From: Diplonema papillatum
Lineage: Eukaryota; Euglenozoa; Diplonemea; Diplonemida; Diplonemidae
Direction: 5' to 3'
Assembly (NCBI GenBank): GCA_030068145.1
Contig: JAPJBO010000008.1
Location: 434,001-498,000 of the forward strand
DNA length: 64,000 nt
The position numbers and the translations under genes were made by a program. Positions within the stretch are counted from its first letter, which is position 1. Each line of letters opens with the position of its first letter. The notes beneath the pieces are model-generated. The model was not told the DNA's origin, made no database searches, and saw only the letters and a list, made by a program, of their open reading frames with translations. Below, one piece after another: positions 44,476-54,977 of the stretch.

Positions 44476-45237
44476 TAAAAAAAAATCAAGGCTGTCTGTG
44501 CGGTTGGCTGTGACAAGTCCACTCCTGCATTTCACAAAATTTGCAGCAGGAGGGACTGAGTCACACCAATCGAAAAGACACCGGAGAATACCCGAGTGTC
44601 GGCCCACAAACGAAGTATTTGAACTTCCCCTTTTGGAACTTGCTCGTCTTGCCCATTTTTCCCAGTTTGCCTCGAAGGCCCCCGTACGATTCTTCAGGGG
44701 ACTTTAAAATACCGGTTTATCGGTTTGACAAACCGAATAAACCGGTTTGAGTTTTTGAGGGGAAAAAAAAAAATCTTATAGACCGATTTCAAAGTTTTAC
44801 CACCTTCACTGTGTAGTAGTACTATAGTAGTAATGAACGTACCTGCCTGTAATAGCGTACAAATAAGCCCTCAAAAAACAGCTTAACCTAAAAAGGGGGA
44901 AAAACGGGGAGTGGGGGGGAGTGGGGGGCTCATCATGAAGCTGGTGTTTCTTTACGTCTCCGCCTTTTTGTCATTTCTTATTGCAACCTTTTGTTCTGAA
45001 AGAAAAATGTGCTTTTCTGACCAACACAGTGCTTCTTTTTGCTTCCTTCATGTGGATCATGGAAACCGAGAGTGCCTAGAGTGCGGAAAACTCCACACAG
45101 AGTGCAGAAAGTAGCCCGCTCGTGATGCAGCACCGCATGCAAGTGTGATGCACCGACCTACATAACCAAACCGGTTTTTTGGCTCAAACCGGGTTTTTGG
45201 CTCGGACCCCAAACTTTTAAAGTCCCCTGGATTCTTC

Positions 45238-45271
<34 letters not shown>
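44476..45271 (+). mobile_element. SINE-like repeat, 3' fragment split by element D
   Basis: 44476-44694 matches the 3' 220 bp of the 39.4-kb SINE-like copy up to GATTCTT. The copy resumes at 45230 (GATTCTTCC) and ends in A33 at 45239-45271. The gap is exactly the hAT-like MITE. Confidence 0.75.
44695..45229. mobile_element. hAT-like MITE D (535 bp)
   Basis: The terminal inverted repeat is CAGGGGACTTTAAAA (15 bp, perfect at both ends). GATTCTT is duplicated on both sides (44688-44694 and 45230-45236); counting the adjacent C, the duplication could be the 8 bp usual for hAT. The uninterrupted SINE-like copies show the empty site GATTCTTCCAAA. No transposase is encoded. Confidence 0.8.
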
Positions 45272-45273
<2 letters not shown>

Positions 45274-45654
45274 AACGGAATAGAACTCAGTTCGTTCCCC
45301 GAACTTTTTTTTAGTACCAACGGAATGAGCTTAGCTCGTTCCCCGAACTTTTTTTTAGTACCAACGAAATGGAACTTTTTTTTAGTACCAACGGAATGAG
45401 CTTAGCTCGTTCCCCGAACTTTTTTTTAGTACCAACGGAATGAGCTTAGCTCGTTCCCCGAACTTTTTTTTAGTACCAACGGAATAGAACTTCGTTCGTT
45501 CCCCGAACTTTTTTTTAGTACCAACGGAATAGAACTTCGTTCGTTCCCCGAACTTTTTTTTAGTACCAACGGAAACGAACTTAGTTCGTTCCCCGAACTT
45601 GACCACCTGCTTCCATTCCTCGCCCCCAGCCCCAAGCTGGAGCTTCATCCGAGG
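45272..45654. repeat. 44-bp tandem array 1 with tail
   Basis: Units contain CCAACGGAATGAGC, TTAGCTCGTTCCCCGAAC, T8 and AGTA; some units are short. The array ends in a unique tail starting GACCACCTGCTTCCATTCC and ending GAGCTTCAT, which also ends array 2. Confidence 0.9.
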
Positions 45655-45662
45655 AATGGAAG
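45610..45662. repeat. 13-bp inverted repeat around the array tail
   Basis: CTTCCATTCCTCG at 45610 is matched by CGAGGAATGGAAG at 45650. The right arm is missing from the tail of array 2. Confidence 0.85.
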
Positions 45663-45832
45663 GGTTTGCCTGATCCAGTTAACGAAAGTACTGGTCAGCC
45701 CCTTCTAGCCGAGCTGCCCCATGTTTCTGGGAATCGCAGGGTATACCCTCACAGCATGTTTCTGTACTGTTTTTTTGTCAATCCTCCGAGTGGTGACGAT
45801 TTCCCTGCGCAAAGCGCTGTTTTCTCGTTTTT

Positions 45833-45925
45833 CGGAATTGCCAACTCAATGGTCCACTTCGTTGGAGCGACGGTCTGCGGACCTGGAGGGTCGCGGTTCG
45901 GTTCCCACCCGAAGTGTTTTTTTCG
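45833..45925 (+). repeat. tRNA-like segment (box A/box B-like)
   Basis: CTCAATGGTCCACTTCGTTGG and GCGGTTCGGTTCCCACCCG are spaced like box A and box B, with a GTCTGCGGAC hairpin between. The following sequence and the later GAACTTAGCTTCAC words make it a relative of the repeat at 19.79-20.2 kb. Confidence 0.4.
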
Positions 45926-45970
45926 GGTTTGAAGTTTTTCGAACTTTTGCCGTACTTGATGGGTCACTCG

Positions 45971-46165
45971 GCGCCCCGAAGGGGCGCCGGCCCCGGAGGG
46001 GGCCGGTTGAGGGGGGGGGGGGGGGGGCGGGGGGGGGGGGGGGGGGAGGTGCGGCCCCGGGAGGGGCCGGCGGAGGGGGAGGGGGGGTGGGGCCGGGAGG
46101 CGGGGAAAGGCCGCCCCCGGAGGGGCGGCGGGGGGGGTCCGGGGGGGGCGGCCCCCCCCGGGTAC
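45971..46165 (+). repeat. G-rich low-complexity block with GC hairpins
   Basis: It begins with the palindrome GGCGCCCC-GAA-GGGGCGCC, then GGCCCCGGAGGGGGCC, and then long G runs (46013-46046). It could form G-quadruplexes, and base calling here is doubtful. Confidence 0.85.
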
Positions 46166-46230
46166 GAACGCAGAACTTAGCTTCACTTGCCGAACTTTCC
46201 CACATTCGATGGGTCGATAGATGCCCCGGA

Positions 46231-46410
46231 GGGCGCCCCCCCCTCGGCGGGCCCCCTCCTGGGATCCCCTCCCGGGCCCCCGTCCGGAGGCCCCCGTCCG
46301 GGCCCCGCCCCACCCGAGGGGCCCCGAAGGGTGGGGCGGGGCCCGGACGGGGGCCTCCGGACGGGGGCCCGGGAGGGGATCCCAGGAGGGGAGCCGAGGG
46401 GGGGGCGCCC
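46231..46410. repeat. 180-bp near-perfect GC palindrome
   Basis: Arms of about 82 bp start GGGCGCCCCCCC on the left and end with its complement on the right. They include matching CTGGGATCCCCTCCCGGG and CCGTCCGGAGGCC segments. The loop (about 46315-46330) is itself GGCCCC-rich. Only one small gap or mismatch is visible. Confidence 0.9.
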
Positions 46411-46465
46411 GAAGGGGCGCCCCGAAGGGGCTGGTACGAGCGCAGAACTTAGCTTCACCCGGACT

Positions 46466-47276
46466 TTTTTTTAGTACCAACGGAATGAGCTTAGCTCGTT
46501 CCCCGAACTTTTTTTTAGTACCAACGGAATAGAACTTAGTTCGTTCCCCGAACTTTTTTTTAGTACCAACGAAATAGAACTTTTTTTAGTACCAATGGAA
46601 TAGAACTCAGGTCGTTCCCCGAACTTTTTTTTAGTACCAACGAAATGGAACTTTTTTTTAGCACCAACGGAATGAGCTTAGCTCGTTCCCCGAACTTTTT
46701 TTTAGTACCAACGGAATGAGCTTAGCTCGTTCCCCGAACTTTTTTTTAGCACCAACGAAATAGAACTTTTTTTGGTACCAATGGAATAGAACTCAGGTCG
46801 TTCCCCGAACTTTTTTTTAGTACCAACGAAATGGAACTTTTTTTTAGCACCAACGGAATGAGCTTAGCTCGTTCCCCGAACTTTTTTTTAGTACCAACGG
46901 AATGAGCTTAGCTCGTTCCCCGAACTTTTTTTTAGTACCAACGAAATGGAACTTTTTTTAGTACCAACGGAATAGAACTTTTTTTTAGTACCAACGGAAT
47001 AGAACTTTTTTTTAGCACCAACGGAATGAGCTTAGCTCGTTCCCCGAACTTTTTTTAGTACCAACGGAATAGAACTCAGTTCGTTCCCCGAACTTTTTTT
47101 TAGTACCAACGGAATAGAACTCAGTTCGTTCCCCGAACTTTTTTTTAGTACCAACGGAATAGAACTTCGTTCGTTCCCCGAACTTTTTTTTAGTACCAAC
47201 GGAAACGAACTTAGTTCGTTCCCCGAACTTGACCACCTGCTTCCATTCCTCGCCCCCAGCCCCAAGCTGGAGCTTC
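46466..47276. repeat. 44-bp tandem array 2 with the same tail
   Basis: Same units as array 1, more copies and more truncated units. It ends in the tail starting GACCACCTGCTTCC, which matches array 1 up to GAGCTTCAT. Confidence 0.9.
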
Positions 47277-47496
47277 ATTTATTGGTGGCTCACCGTGGTC
47301 ACCCGCGGACCTCCCTCGGCTTTTGCTTCGCTGGGGTGAGTAAGAGAAAAGGGGCTTGAGGACGGACGCAAGCGCGGGGCCCCAGCAACACAGAACACCG
47401 TCCTCATCCGCTTGCTTTCCGTTCGCTTCCCATTTGCTTGATTTTTATTTACTTATGGTGTTCTGTGTCCCTACCTGCCTTGTCTCTCGAGAGCCC

Positions 47497-47529
<33 letters not shown>

Positions 47530-47539
47530 CAAAAAAAAA
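47277..47539 (+). mobile_element. poly(A)-ended retroelement fragment
   Basis: About 225 bp with no recognised coding are followed by an A-rich tail (47502-47539, one C). It looks like the 3' end of a SINE or truncated LINE, and it supplied the insertion site of the full LINE. Confidence 0.5.
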
Positions 47540-47792
47540 GGTTCGTGCGCCAGCACCGAGAACAAAAGGAAGTTGGAACAAAGGAAGCGAGCTAGAGAGG
47601 CGCACGGTGCAGGACGCAAGCCCCGCACTTTGTGTTCACCCCTAGCTCGCACACGCGCGCTAACAACTCACACACCACCTACCCCCACCACCCACTACCC
47701 CGCACACACGCACGAAGAAGAAAGAACACACGCACACACCCGCACGCACACACAAAGAACCACGCACACACACACAACGCGCGCCCCCCAGG

Positions 47793-49169
47793 ATGACCCG
47801 ATCCGGCTGGAAAACAGTCGGATCGCCTGGCCGCAAGCCCCCGCATGTCAGCGAGGGGCGGAAGGCGGAAGCCGCGCAGCCGACGGCATCGAAGCCGACG
47901 TCGAAGGCGGTGACGACCGCACAGCAACGACAGGGGCCCGGAGAGGCCGCATCGAGAAGGGCAGCGACGGCTGCACCGCAGAAGGCCGGCGGGAGAGCGC
48001 CCCCGCCGCAGGAGGACCGCAGGGGGGACCGCCCCCTCTGCCGCGAGTTCAACTCGCCCGGCGGATGCAGCCGCCAGCCGTGCCGCTTCAGGCACGTGCC
48101 CACACCGGCCTGCATCGAGGCCCTGACGGCCTTGGGGTGCCGTCGGGCCGGGTGCCGGCACCGCCACGTCGCAGCGTGCGACGTCGAAGGCTGCAACGAC
48201 GCAGCGTGCGAGGCGGCGCACCCGCAGGACCCACGGCTGATGGGTCGTCTGCCGCGAAGGTGGGAGCCAGTCGACGGTGTGTCTTCCACTTTCTCCCCCC
48301 CCCAAGCCACCGGGTCCTCCCCGGTCGCCGCCCGGTTCCAGGCCGCCCCTGTAGCCCCGTGGGCCTTCTCTCGCCAGCTCCCGGAGCCGCCCGCCGCACC
48401 CACGGAGCGGGCCTCCCCCCCGGCGGAGCCTGCTCCGGAGTGGAGGTGGGACAGCCCCTTCGACCCCGGGGAGGCGCTCCTGCTCAAGGAGGAGGAGCTG
48501 AGGGCCGCCATCCGGTGGGCAGCCCTCACGGAAGCCGCCGCCCTGTGGGCAGCCATGCGCGAGTCCGAGCCGCTCGCGCTCACGGAACTGGGTTTCGCGG
48601 GCGATGTCTGCCCGGGCTGCGGGGCGGTGGTCGCCACCCGGGGGGAGGTGGAACACCACGCCGCCATGCACGGGGCGGAGGTGGCGGTCCGGGCTTCCGG
48701 AAACATGTACGGGACCTGCGTCCAGTACATGGGGGCCGGGCTGGCGGCGCACGCGGCGGGGGCCCTCGTACTGTCCCAGAAGTACGAGGCCCAGAAGGCG
48801 CTGATGACGCGCGAGGGGAAGGAGCGGGGGGGCGTCGCCCTCGAGGAAGCGAGGCAGTGGCCTCGCAGATCCTTGCACCTGCAAGTCGGGGAGAGGGAGG
48901 GGAGGGAGGACGTCGCCTTCTTGGAGGCGGCGGAGTTGGCAAGGGCATTGGTGCCCTTCGCCTCCCTGAAGAACGGGCGGGTGGAGACCCTGCTCCTCCC
49001 ACCCGAAGACCCGGGCTGCGACGACTTGATGGAGTCGCCGGACCCGGGGGCCGCCGCCCGCCAGCCCGGCGAGCCCGAGGGCCCGAAGGGCGACGCCCCC
49101 ATGAAGGCCCCAGGGCCGGAGCCCGGGGGGGAAAACCCCACCAAGCGACCGAGGGGCTTGGACGTCTGA
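47793..49169 (+). CDS. LINE ORF1, CCCH and C2H2 zinc-finger protein
   Basis: The product is 458 residues from ATG 47793. A basic Ala/Lys/Pro-rich N-terminus leads to a CCCH finger (CREFNSPGGCSRQPCRFRH, CX8CX4CX3H). A Cys/His cluster (CRRAGCRHRH, then CDVEGCNDAACEAAH) follows. A C2H2-like finger is seen near residues 272-294 (CPGCGAVV...HHAAMH). The rest is helical, Glu/Ala-rich, ending in a Pro/Gly-rich, basic tail. ORF1 proteins of LINEs bind the element RNA; zinc fingers in place of the L1 coiled-coil are common outside animals. ORF1 ends at TGA 49167-49169 and overlaps the open ORF2 frame, which is -1 relative to it. Confidence 0.7.
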   Translation: MTRSGWKTVGSPGRKPPHVSEGRKAEAAQPTASKPTSKAVTTAQQRQGPGEAASRRAATAAPQKAGGRAPPPQEDRRGDRPLCREFNSPGGCSRQPCRFRHVPTPACIEALTALGCRRAGCRHRHVAACDVEGCNDAACEAAHPQDPRLMGRLPRRWEPVDGVSSTFSPPQATGSSPVAARFQAAPVAPWAFSRQLPEPPAAPTERASPPAEPAPEWRWDSPFDPGEALLLKEEELRAAIRWAALTEAAALWAAMRESEPLALTELGFAGDVCPGCGAVVATRGEVEHHAAMHGAEVAVRASGNMYGTCVQYMGAGLAAHAAGALVLSQKYEAQKALMTREGKERGGVALEEARQWPRRSLHLQVGEREGREDVAFLEAAELARALVPFASLKNGRVETLLLPPEDPGCDDLMESPDPGAAARQPGEPEGPKGDAPMKAPGPEPGGENPTKRPRGLDV

Positions 49170-49285
49170 GCGGACCAGGCCGCCCGGCGGCGAGCGCAGC
49201 ACCCCCAAAATGGACACCCTACAGGAAGGGGAGGGGGGGACACACACACAGGTCCACGACGAGATCGCTGGGGCGCGGTGGGGAT

Positions 49286-52200
49286 GACCTCACCGTGGAT
49301 GGGTGCGTCGAGCCGCACCCGGGGCCCGCCGCGCCCCCTCCACCGGTACCAGCTGCCCCGCAGCTGGTCTGCCTCTGCGGGCGCCTGCCGGGGGTGCAGG
49401 GCAGACACCGCAACATCTGCCCCATGTCGCGGGCGCACCGCCCGGACGCGGCCCCGGCGGCACCACCGGCCAACCAACGACGTCGAGCCCCGGCGGCGGG
49501 CCAGGCAGCCGGCCCAGCGGCAGCGCCGGCCCTCGCGGCGTTCGAGGAAGAGATGCCGTTCTCCTTCGCGGAGATCAGCTCGCTCGCCGTGCCGAAGCTG
49601 GAGCGGATTCCGTTCGACGCCCAGATTGTGGTGGCGGCACAGCTGGCGAAGGCGCTGCAGTCGGCGGCAGTGGGGAGTGTGACGGGGTGGCTCCGGCTCC
49701 ACTCCTTCGCCACTCTCATCCTCTCACGAACACAAAGGGGAGGGAAAAAGAAAGTGGCGGCCGCTCTGAGGAGGCGGTGCCACCTCTGGGCGCACGGGCG
49801 CTTCAGTGAGCTGTGGACGGAGGCGCGGGAGATCGCGTCGAGCAGGGGAAGGGCAGCGGAGCCCCAGGCCCGATTCCTCGTCATGGATGAGGAGGACGAG
49901 CAGATCGGGCGGTTCGTCGGCCTGGCCACAGATGTGGACGACGCCTGCCAGCTGGACCCCAAGACGGTCCAGCAGGTCATCCGCAAGACGAAGGCCCGAT
50001 GGTTCGGGAAGGCGGTGGCCACCCTTGCGGCGGCGAAGGTGTCCCCAGTCAACGCCGAGTCGTTGAGGGTGATGCGCGATAAACACCCACAGGCGCCAGA
50101 GCCCCCCCTCCCCCGAATACCACCACAGGCGGATACAGAGATCACTGTATCCTGGGGAAACGTCATCAAGACGTTGAGGGCACTCCCCCGGGGGACGGCC
50201 CCGGGGCCATCGGGGCTGTCGGCGCAGCACCTGCTGGACCTGGTGAGCCCCGCCTCCCCCATAAAGGCCCCCCTCGTGGCGGTGATTAGGCGGATCGCCA
50301 CGGGGAGTATCCCGGAGGAAGCCAGACCACATGGATACGGGGCGAGGCTGGTAGCCCTCGAGAAAAAGGATGGGGGGCTCCGACCCATTGCCTGCGGGGA
50401 GGTCCTGAGGAGGGTGGCAGCCAAGATCCTGGCCAGGGACAAGTCCGTGGTGCAGGCAATCAAGCCAATCCTCGCGAGGTGCGGACAGACCGGGGTCGGG
50501 ATGAAGTCCGGCGCCGACGCCATGGCGTGTGCGATGAGGTGCGTGGGCGAACGCTACCGGCACAGCGGCCAGGGGCGAGGAATTGTGAAGGTGGACCTGC
50601 GCAACGCATTTAACAATGTGAACAGGGGAGCCATCCTGAAAGCGGTGGCCGAAAGCACACCCGGCCTCCTGCCATACGCAATAGCGGCGTACGGGCACAG
50701 ATCACAGCTGTCCTTCGGGCACGAGGTGGTCTGGTCCGAGTGCGGAGTGCAGCAAGGGGACCCGCTGGGCCCACTGTTCTTTTGCTTGGTGCTCGAGCAA
50801 GTCCTAAGAGAGATGGACTTGTCCTTGGCCGGTCACCTGCCACCCTTGGGGGCCGATGACATCCCGCCCGGGGCCCCCATCCCAGCCCAACTGGACCGAG
50901 CGCCAGACCCACAACCACAACCACAGCAGGCGGGGGGGGAAGAGGAACCAGCCCCGCAGCAGGGGATGGTAGTGGATGGGGAAGGGGCACCAATCCCCCC
51001 AGCACAGGCGCAGCTCGACCCGTTGCGAGCGTCCCAGCTGGAAGCGCGGGCTTTCTACCTGGACGATGGCGCAGCAGCGGGCTTGTGGCGGTACCTCGTG
51101 GCATGGCTGGCTGCCTTCGAGAGGGAGGGCGGGGCCGTGGGCATGCACCTCAACCACGGCAAGAGCGAGGTCATCTGCCTGGAGGGGGAGGAAGTGCCGG
51201 ATGCGTTCGCGGCGATGACCCGGCGCTCGCTGGACTCCTGGGACATCCTGGGGGCGCCGTGCGGGTCCGCGGCGGCGGTCAAGGAGGCGGTGGAGAAGAT
51301 CCTGGACCGGGCCGAGAGGAGGGCGAGGGCCATCGCGAGCCTCCCGGACCCGCACGTGGCGATGGCCCTGCTGAACTCGTGCGCGGGGTTCGTCTGCGTC
51401 GTGTCGCTCATGCGGGCGACCGGACCGACGGCCGACTATGGAAGGGTCGACACCTTCATGCGGCGAGCTGTGGGAAAGACCCTCGGGGCCGAGCTGAGCG
51501 ACCTGGAATGGTTGCAGACGTCGCTGCCCCTCAGGCTGGGCGGCCTGGGGATGCACTCCTGCGCGGACACGGCGGCCGTGGCAGGGGCGGCGGCGACCCT
51601 AGAAGGCATGAAGGGCCTCCCCCTCCTGACCAGGTCCCCCGAGGGGGGGCCGCACACAATCACACCCACACAGGATTCCGTATGCGCGGCATCGCTCAGC
51701 TGCCCCAGACTTGCACTCTTCCCGGAGGTCCTGACCGAGGTCAGGGACTCACTGCAAGCAGGGGCCGCGAGCGTTCCGCGTAAGCAGAGGGAGTGGGCGG
51801 TGAAGATCTCGGCAGCCAGGCAGGAGAGCCTGCTGAGGAACCCGCTCACCGGAGTCAGGGGCCAGGCAAGGGTCCGCAGCTGCGCGGCCAAGCACGCGTC
51901 GACGTGGCTCTACGGAGCGCACAACGCTCCGGACGACCTGTGGATGTCCCGAGCCGAGCTGACGGTAGCCGTCCGTCTGAGGCTGGGGATGCCGCTGGCA
52001 CCCCGGGATCGGGTGTGCCGCCTCTGCGGGCTAGCCACGGCCGATCGCTTCGGGGATCACTCCCTGTCGTGTTTGAACACCGGGCTCCGCACCCGCGCCC
52101 ACACGGCACTCCGTGATGGGGTGGCGGCCCTGGCCAGGGAAGCGCTCCTCGGCCCGGTCCTGGAAGACAGGCCGTTTACAAAACACCCAAACAGGAACAA

Positions 52201-52669
52201 GCGGGTGGACGTGCTCTACGAGCGCGAAGGAAAGCGGAGGTTGATCGACGTGGCAATAACCTTCCCGCTCCAACCGTCCTCGATCTCTAAGGCGGCAGAG
52301 ACTGAAGGCGGCGCCGCCACCAAGTACGAGGCCGTGAAGCGCGCCGCGTACGGGCCAGCCATCGCGGCGGAGGCCCCCGAACAGCAGGATCTGATGCTGA
52401 TCCCGATGGTGGTGGACACCTTCGGCGCCTGGGGCGAGTCTGCCTTGCCCGAGCTGCGCGCGCTGGTGTCGGCGGTGCACAGGCGCCACGACTGGGAGAC
52501 GTACGCCTCTGTCTCTCACCTGGCGTTCCATCGCCTCAGCTTCGCGGTGGCGAGGGCGATGGCCCGGATCGCCCTGGTGAACGCGGACGTTCATCAGGAT
52601 GCGCCGGAGGAGGAGGGGCAAGGCGACCCGCTGATTCTCGACGACAGCAGTAGCAGTAGCGGCAGCAGT

Positions 52670-52703
<34 letters not shown>

Positions 52704-54781
52704 GCGACAACAGAGGCGGCCAAGGCGGGGGCGGCAGCGGCAACGGCGGAGCCGGGGGAGGCCACGACGACCCCGGACAGGACCCCCAAAATGAGGGCCA
52801 CGGCCCACCGGCGCCCGGACCGGGGCCCCCCTTTAACGAACGACCACAGGACGAGGGGGTGGGCGAACAGGGAAATGTGGGACGAGCACCCGGCGCCCAA
52901 GCTGCTCCCCAGGGGCAGGTGCAGGGGGAAGTGATGCCGATCACCGGGGGGGTAGAGCCGAACCCCCGAGTCCCCCCCCACACCACCCAGCGCCAACCAC
53001 CCAGATCACGTGCGAGCTGTAGCGGGCCAGCCGTCACGACCGATCACAAGCATGCCGGACAAAGGGCACCCGGCATGCACACCACCACCACCAACACACA
53101 CACCCAGGGAGGCGGAGGGGTTCGGCTTTACCACCCTTTTGCCAGGCAGAGCGACTTCCTGCACCGGCCCTCGGGAGTCAGGGAGGGAAGTCCAGCGGTG
53201 CCCCCTAGGGGGGGCTCACCAGCGGCGGACGGACAGATGGCAGGGCCTGCAGCAGCGCCGGAGGAGCGCATTCTCTGTGTCCCTGGGGAGGGTGGCTCCC
53301 TCCTTGGGGGCACGGAGGGTGCGCTGGGGCGGATGCCCCCGGAGAAGCGAGTGGCCGTCCCGGAAGACGAGGAGATTCCGGCTTCAGACGCGAGCCCGGG
53401 GGTTGACGCGCAGGTGGGCGCCGAGCGACCGAAGGCGACGCGACGGGAAGGCGGAGTCCCCCCCCCAACAGCAACACCCCCAGTGCCGCCAGCACCCCCA
53501 AAAGAAACGGTGGCACCCCAGCCCCTCCAGCACGTCGCGGCCAAAACGGCAGAGGGAGCGCGGGTGGAAGGCACAGGGGCAACAGGGAGCGGGATCCGGA
53601 GCCCCCCAAAGCACCCCCCCACCCAACACGACACCCTCATGCAGGTCGAGGCAGAGGCGGCGAGGAAGGCCACCCTCAAGCCACTCGAAGCAGGCAGGGC
53701 GGGCACGGCATCATCGCGCGACGGCTGGCGATGCGCACCACCGAGGGCAGCCCCGTCCGAGCCGTACAGGCAGAGACAGCAGTCGACGGGAACCAGGCGG
53801 GACCCGTTGGGGGTCGAGGATGGGCCATCCTCGTCGATCGTGCCGCCGCTGCCACCGGCCGGCCCAACCCCAAAGCCGCAGCTCCGCAAGGGGGAGACCG
53901 CCCCGGCCACTTCGAAGCCCCTAGATCCCCCCGGAAAAGGTCGACCCCCACCAAAAAAGCAAGGGCTACCAAAAGGCCCCAATCCACACACACAGGCGCT
54001 CAGGCTGCAGGCAGCCGCGAAAGCCCTCCAGCCCCCCGAAAATCGCCAACCACCCCCCCAAAGACGGGAGCTCCCCCCCCCGAAAAGCGCCTCTGTATCC
54101 GAAACAAACCCACAGGCACCCCCCCCAAAACGAGAGCTCCCCCCCCCGAAAACCCCGCAGGCACCCCCCCAAAGACAAGAGCCACCCCCCCCGAAAAACG
54201 CACCTGCATCCAAAACAAACCCGCAGGCACTCAAGAGGAAAGACCCCCCGGTGGGACTGAGCAACCCACAACTCTTGAAAAAACCGCGCCCCCCGGGGGA
54301 CGTCCAGCCACCACCGCCCCCCCCGAAAAAGGCACCAGCCCCCCCAGAAATAATAATAATCGCCGCCCATCAGCCACCGCCCCGGTTGAAGCGAAAAGAC
54401 CCCCCCCGCTCCACATTCCTGGGTGAAAAAGACCGCCCCAAAAAAGCCCGCCATCAGGACCCTAACCTGAACAAGAGCGCCCACAACACCCAGGAACACC
54501 AACCTTGCCCGGGGCCCACTCCAAGACTGCTCGCAGAACAGTCACTTCCGGAGTGTGTCGCCCCCTCGAGCAAGATGAGCCCCGCAAACGGATTTCTGCC
54601 ACAGTCTGCCAGGTTGCCCCGCCAGGCCCCCCAGACTGGTCCGTTACCATCCTCGTCTTTAGGGAGGATGAGCCGCGCGTTGCCGAAGTGCGTAGGGGAA
54701 TCCAACTCGCCACTGGAACCCCTACGGGAGGGGGCGTCAGGACTGGCCAAGTCCCGCATGGAGGTTGGCCTCTCCATGTGA
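49286..54781 (+). CDS. LINE ORF2: RT, restriction-like endonuclease, long C-terminal extension
   Basis: The frame is open far upstream; no ATG occurs before 49424, so the start is unsettled and 49286 marks the first credible residues. Order: the 2A-like DGCVEPHPGP (49298-49327), a small Cys/His finger (CLCGRLPG..RHRNICP), then RT motifs: KDGGLRPIACG, VKVDLRNAFNNVNR (about 50588), GVQQGDPLGPLFF (about 50745) and FYLDDGAA (about 51053). The CX2C..H..C finger CRLCGLATADRFGDHSLSC (about 52015) and RVDVLYEREGKRRLIDVAI (about 52202) mark the restriction-like endonuclease used for target-primed reverse transcription. A poly-Ser tract and a second 2A-like GGVEPNPR follow, then about 600 residues of Pro/Lys-rich sequence with PPPKRELPPPK-type repeats. 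That tail is not usual in this group. Confidence 0.75.
49298..49327 (+). other. 2A-like (ribosome-skipping) motif before ORF2
   Basis: DGCVEPHPGP resembles the 2A consensus DxExNPGP found near the N-terminus of many LINE ORFs; here N is H and D is C at the -2 position. Activity is uncertain because of these changes. Confidence 0.45.
52652..52702 (+). repeat. AGC trinucleotide run encoding poly-Ser
   Basis: (AGC)n with a few GGC codons encodes about 20 Ser after the endonuclease domain of ORF2. Confidence 0.9.
52931..52972 (+). other. degenerate second 2A-like motif in ORF2
   Basis: VMPITGGVEPNPRV resembles GGVEPNPGP of LINE 2A peptides, but GP is replaced by RV, so skipping is not expected. 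It separates the enzymatic part from the proline-rich extension. Confidence 0.4.
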
Positions 54782-54931
54782 GTCCACGGGTGATTCCCGC
54801 TCCTTAAACGACTAATCCTGAGTTAAGGTTTTTTAGTGGGTAAATCCCGCCAGAAAAAGCGGCAGTCCCACACTCGCAAGTTTGGTCCGGCTTGTGGTCA
54901 GTGCGTAAGGCATTTTTCCCCTCAGTTACCA

Positions 54932-54963
<32 letters not shown>

Positions 54964-54977
54964 AAAAGGTTCGTGCG

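Larger units (their letters stand above)
47540..54977 (+). mobile_element. full-length LINE with RT and restriction-like endonuclease
   Basis: The element body is about 47550-54967 and ends in an A-rich tail (54930-54967). GGTTCGTGCG is present at 47540-47549 and again at 54968-54977, a 10-bp target duplication (longer if the adjacent As count). The element holds ORF1 with zinc fingers and a long ORF2. The insertion lies directly at the poly(A) tail of an older element. Both ends and both ORFs look intact, so it is a young copy. Confidence 0.8.

Noticed and set aside
45749-46480. 243-residue Gly/Pro-rich open frames on both strands
   Set aside because: They are products of poly-G tracts and the GC palindrome, with no protein features.
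47438-49285. N-terminal 600 residues of the 2447-codon open frame as part of ORF2
   Set aside because: The frame overlaps ORF1, which has a proper ATG and zinc fingers. The other frame here is only Arg/Gly/Pro-rich text expected from GC-rich DNA, and poly-Lys from the older poly(A) tail.
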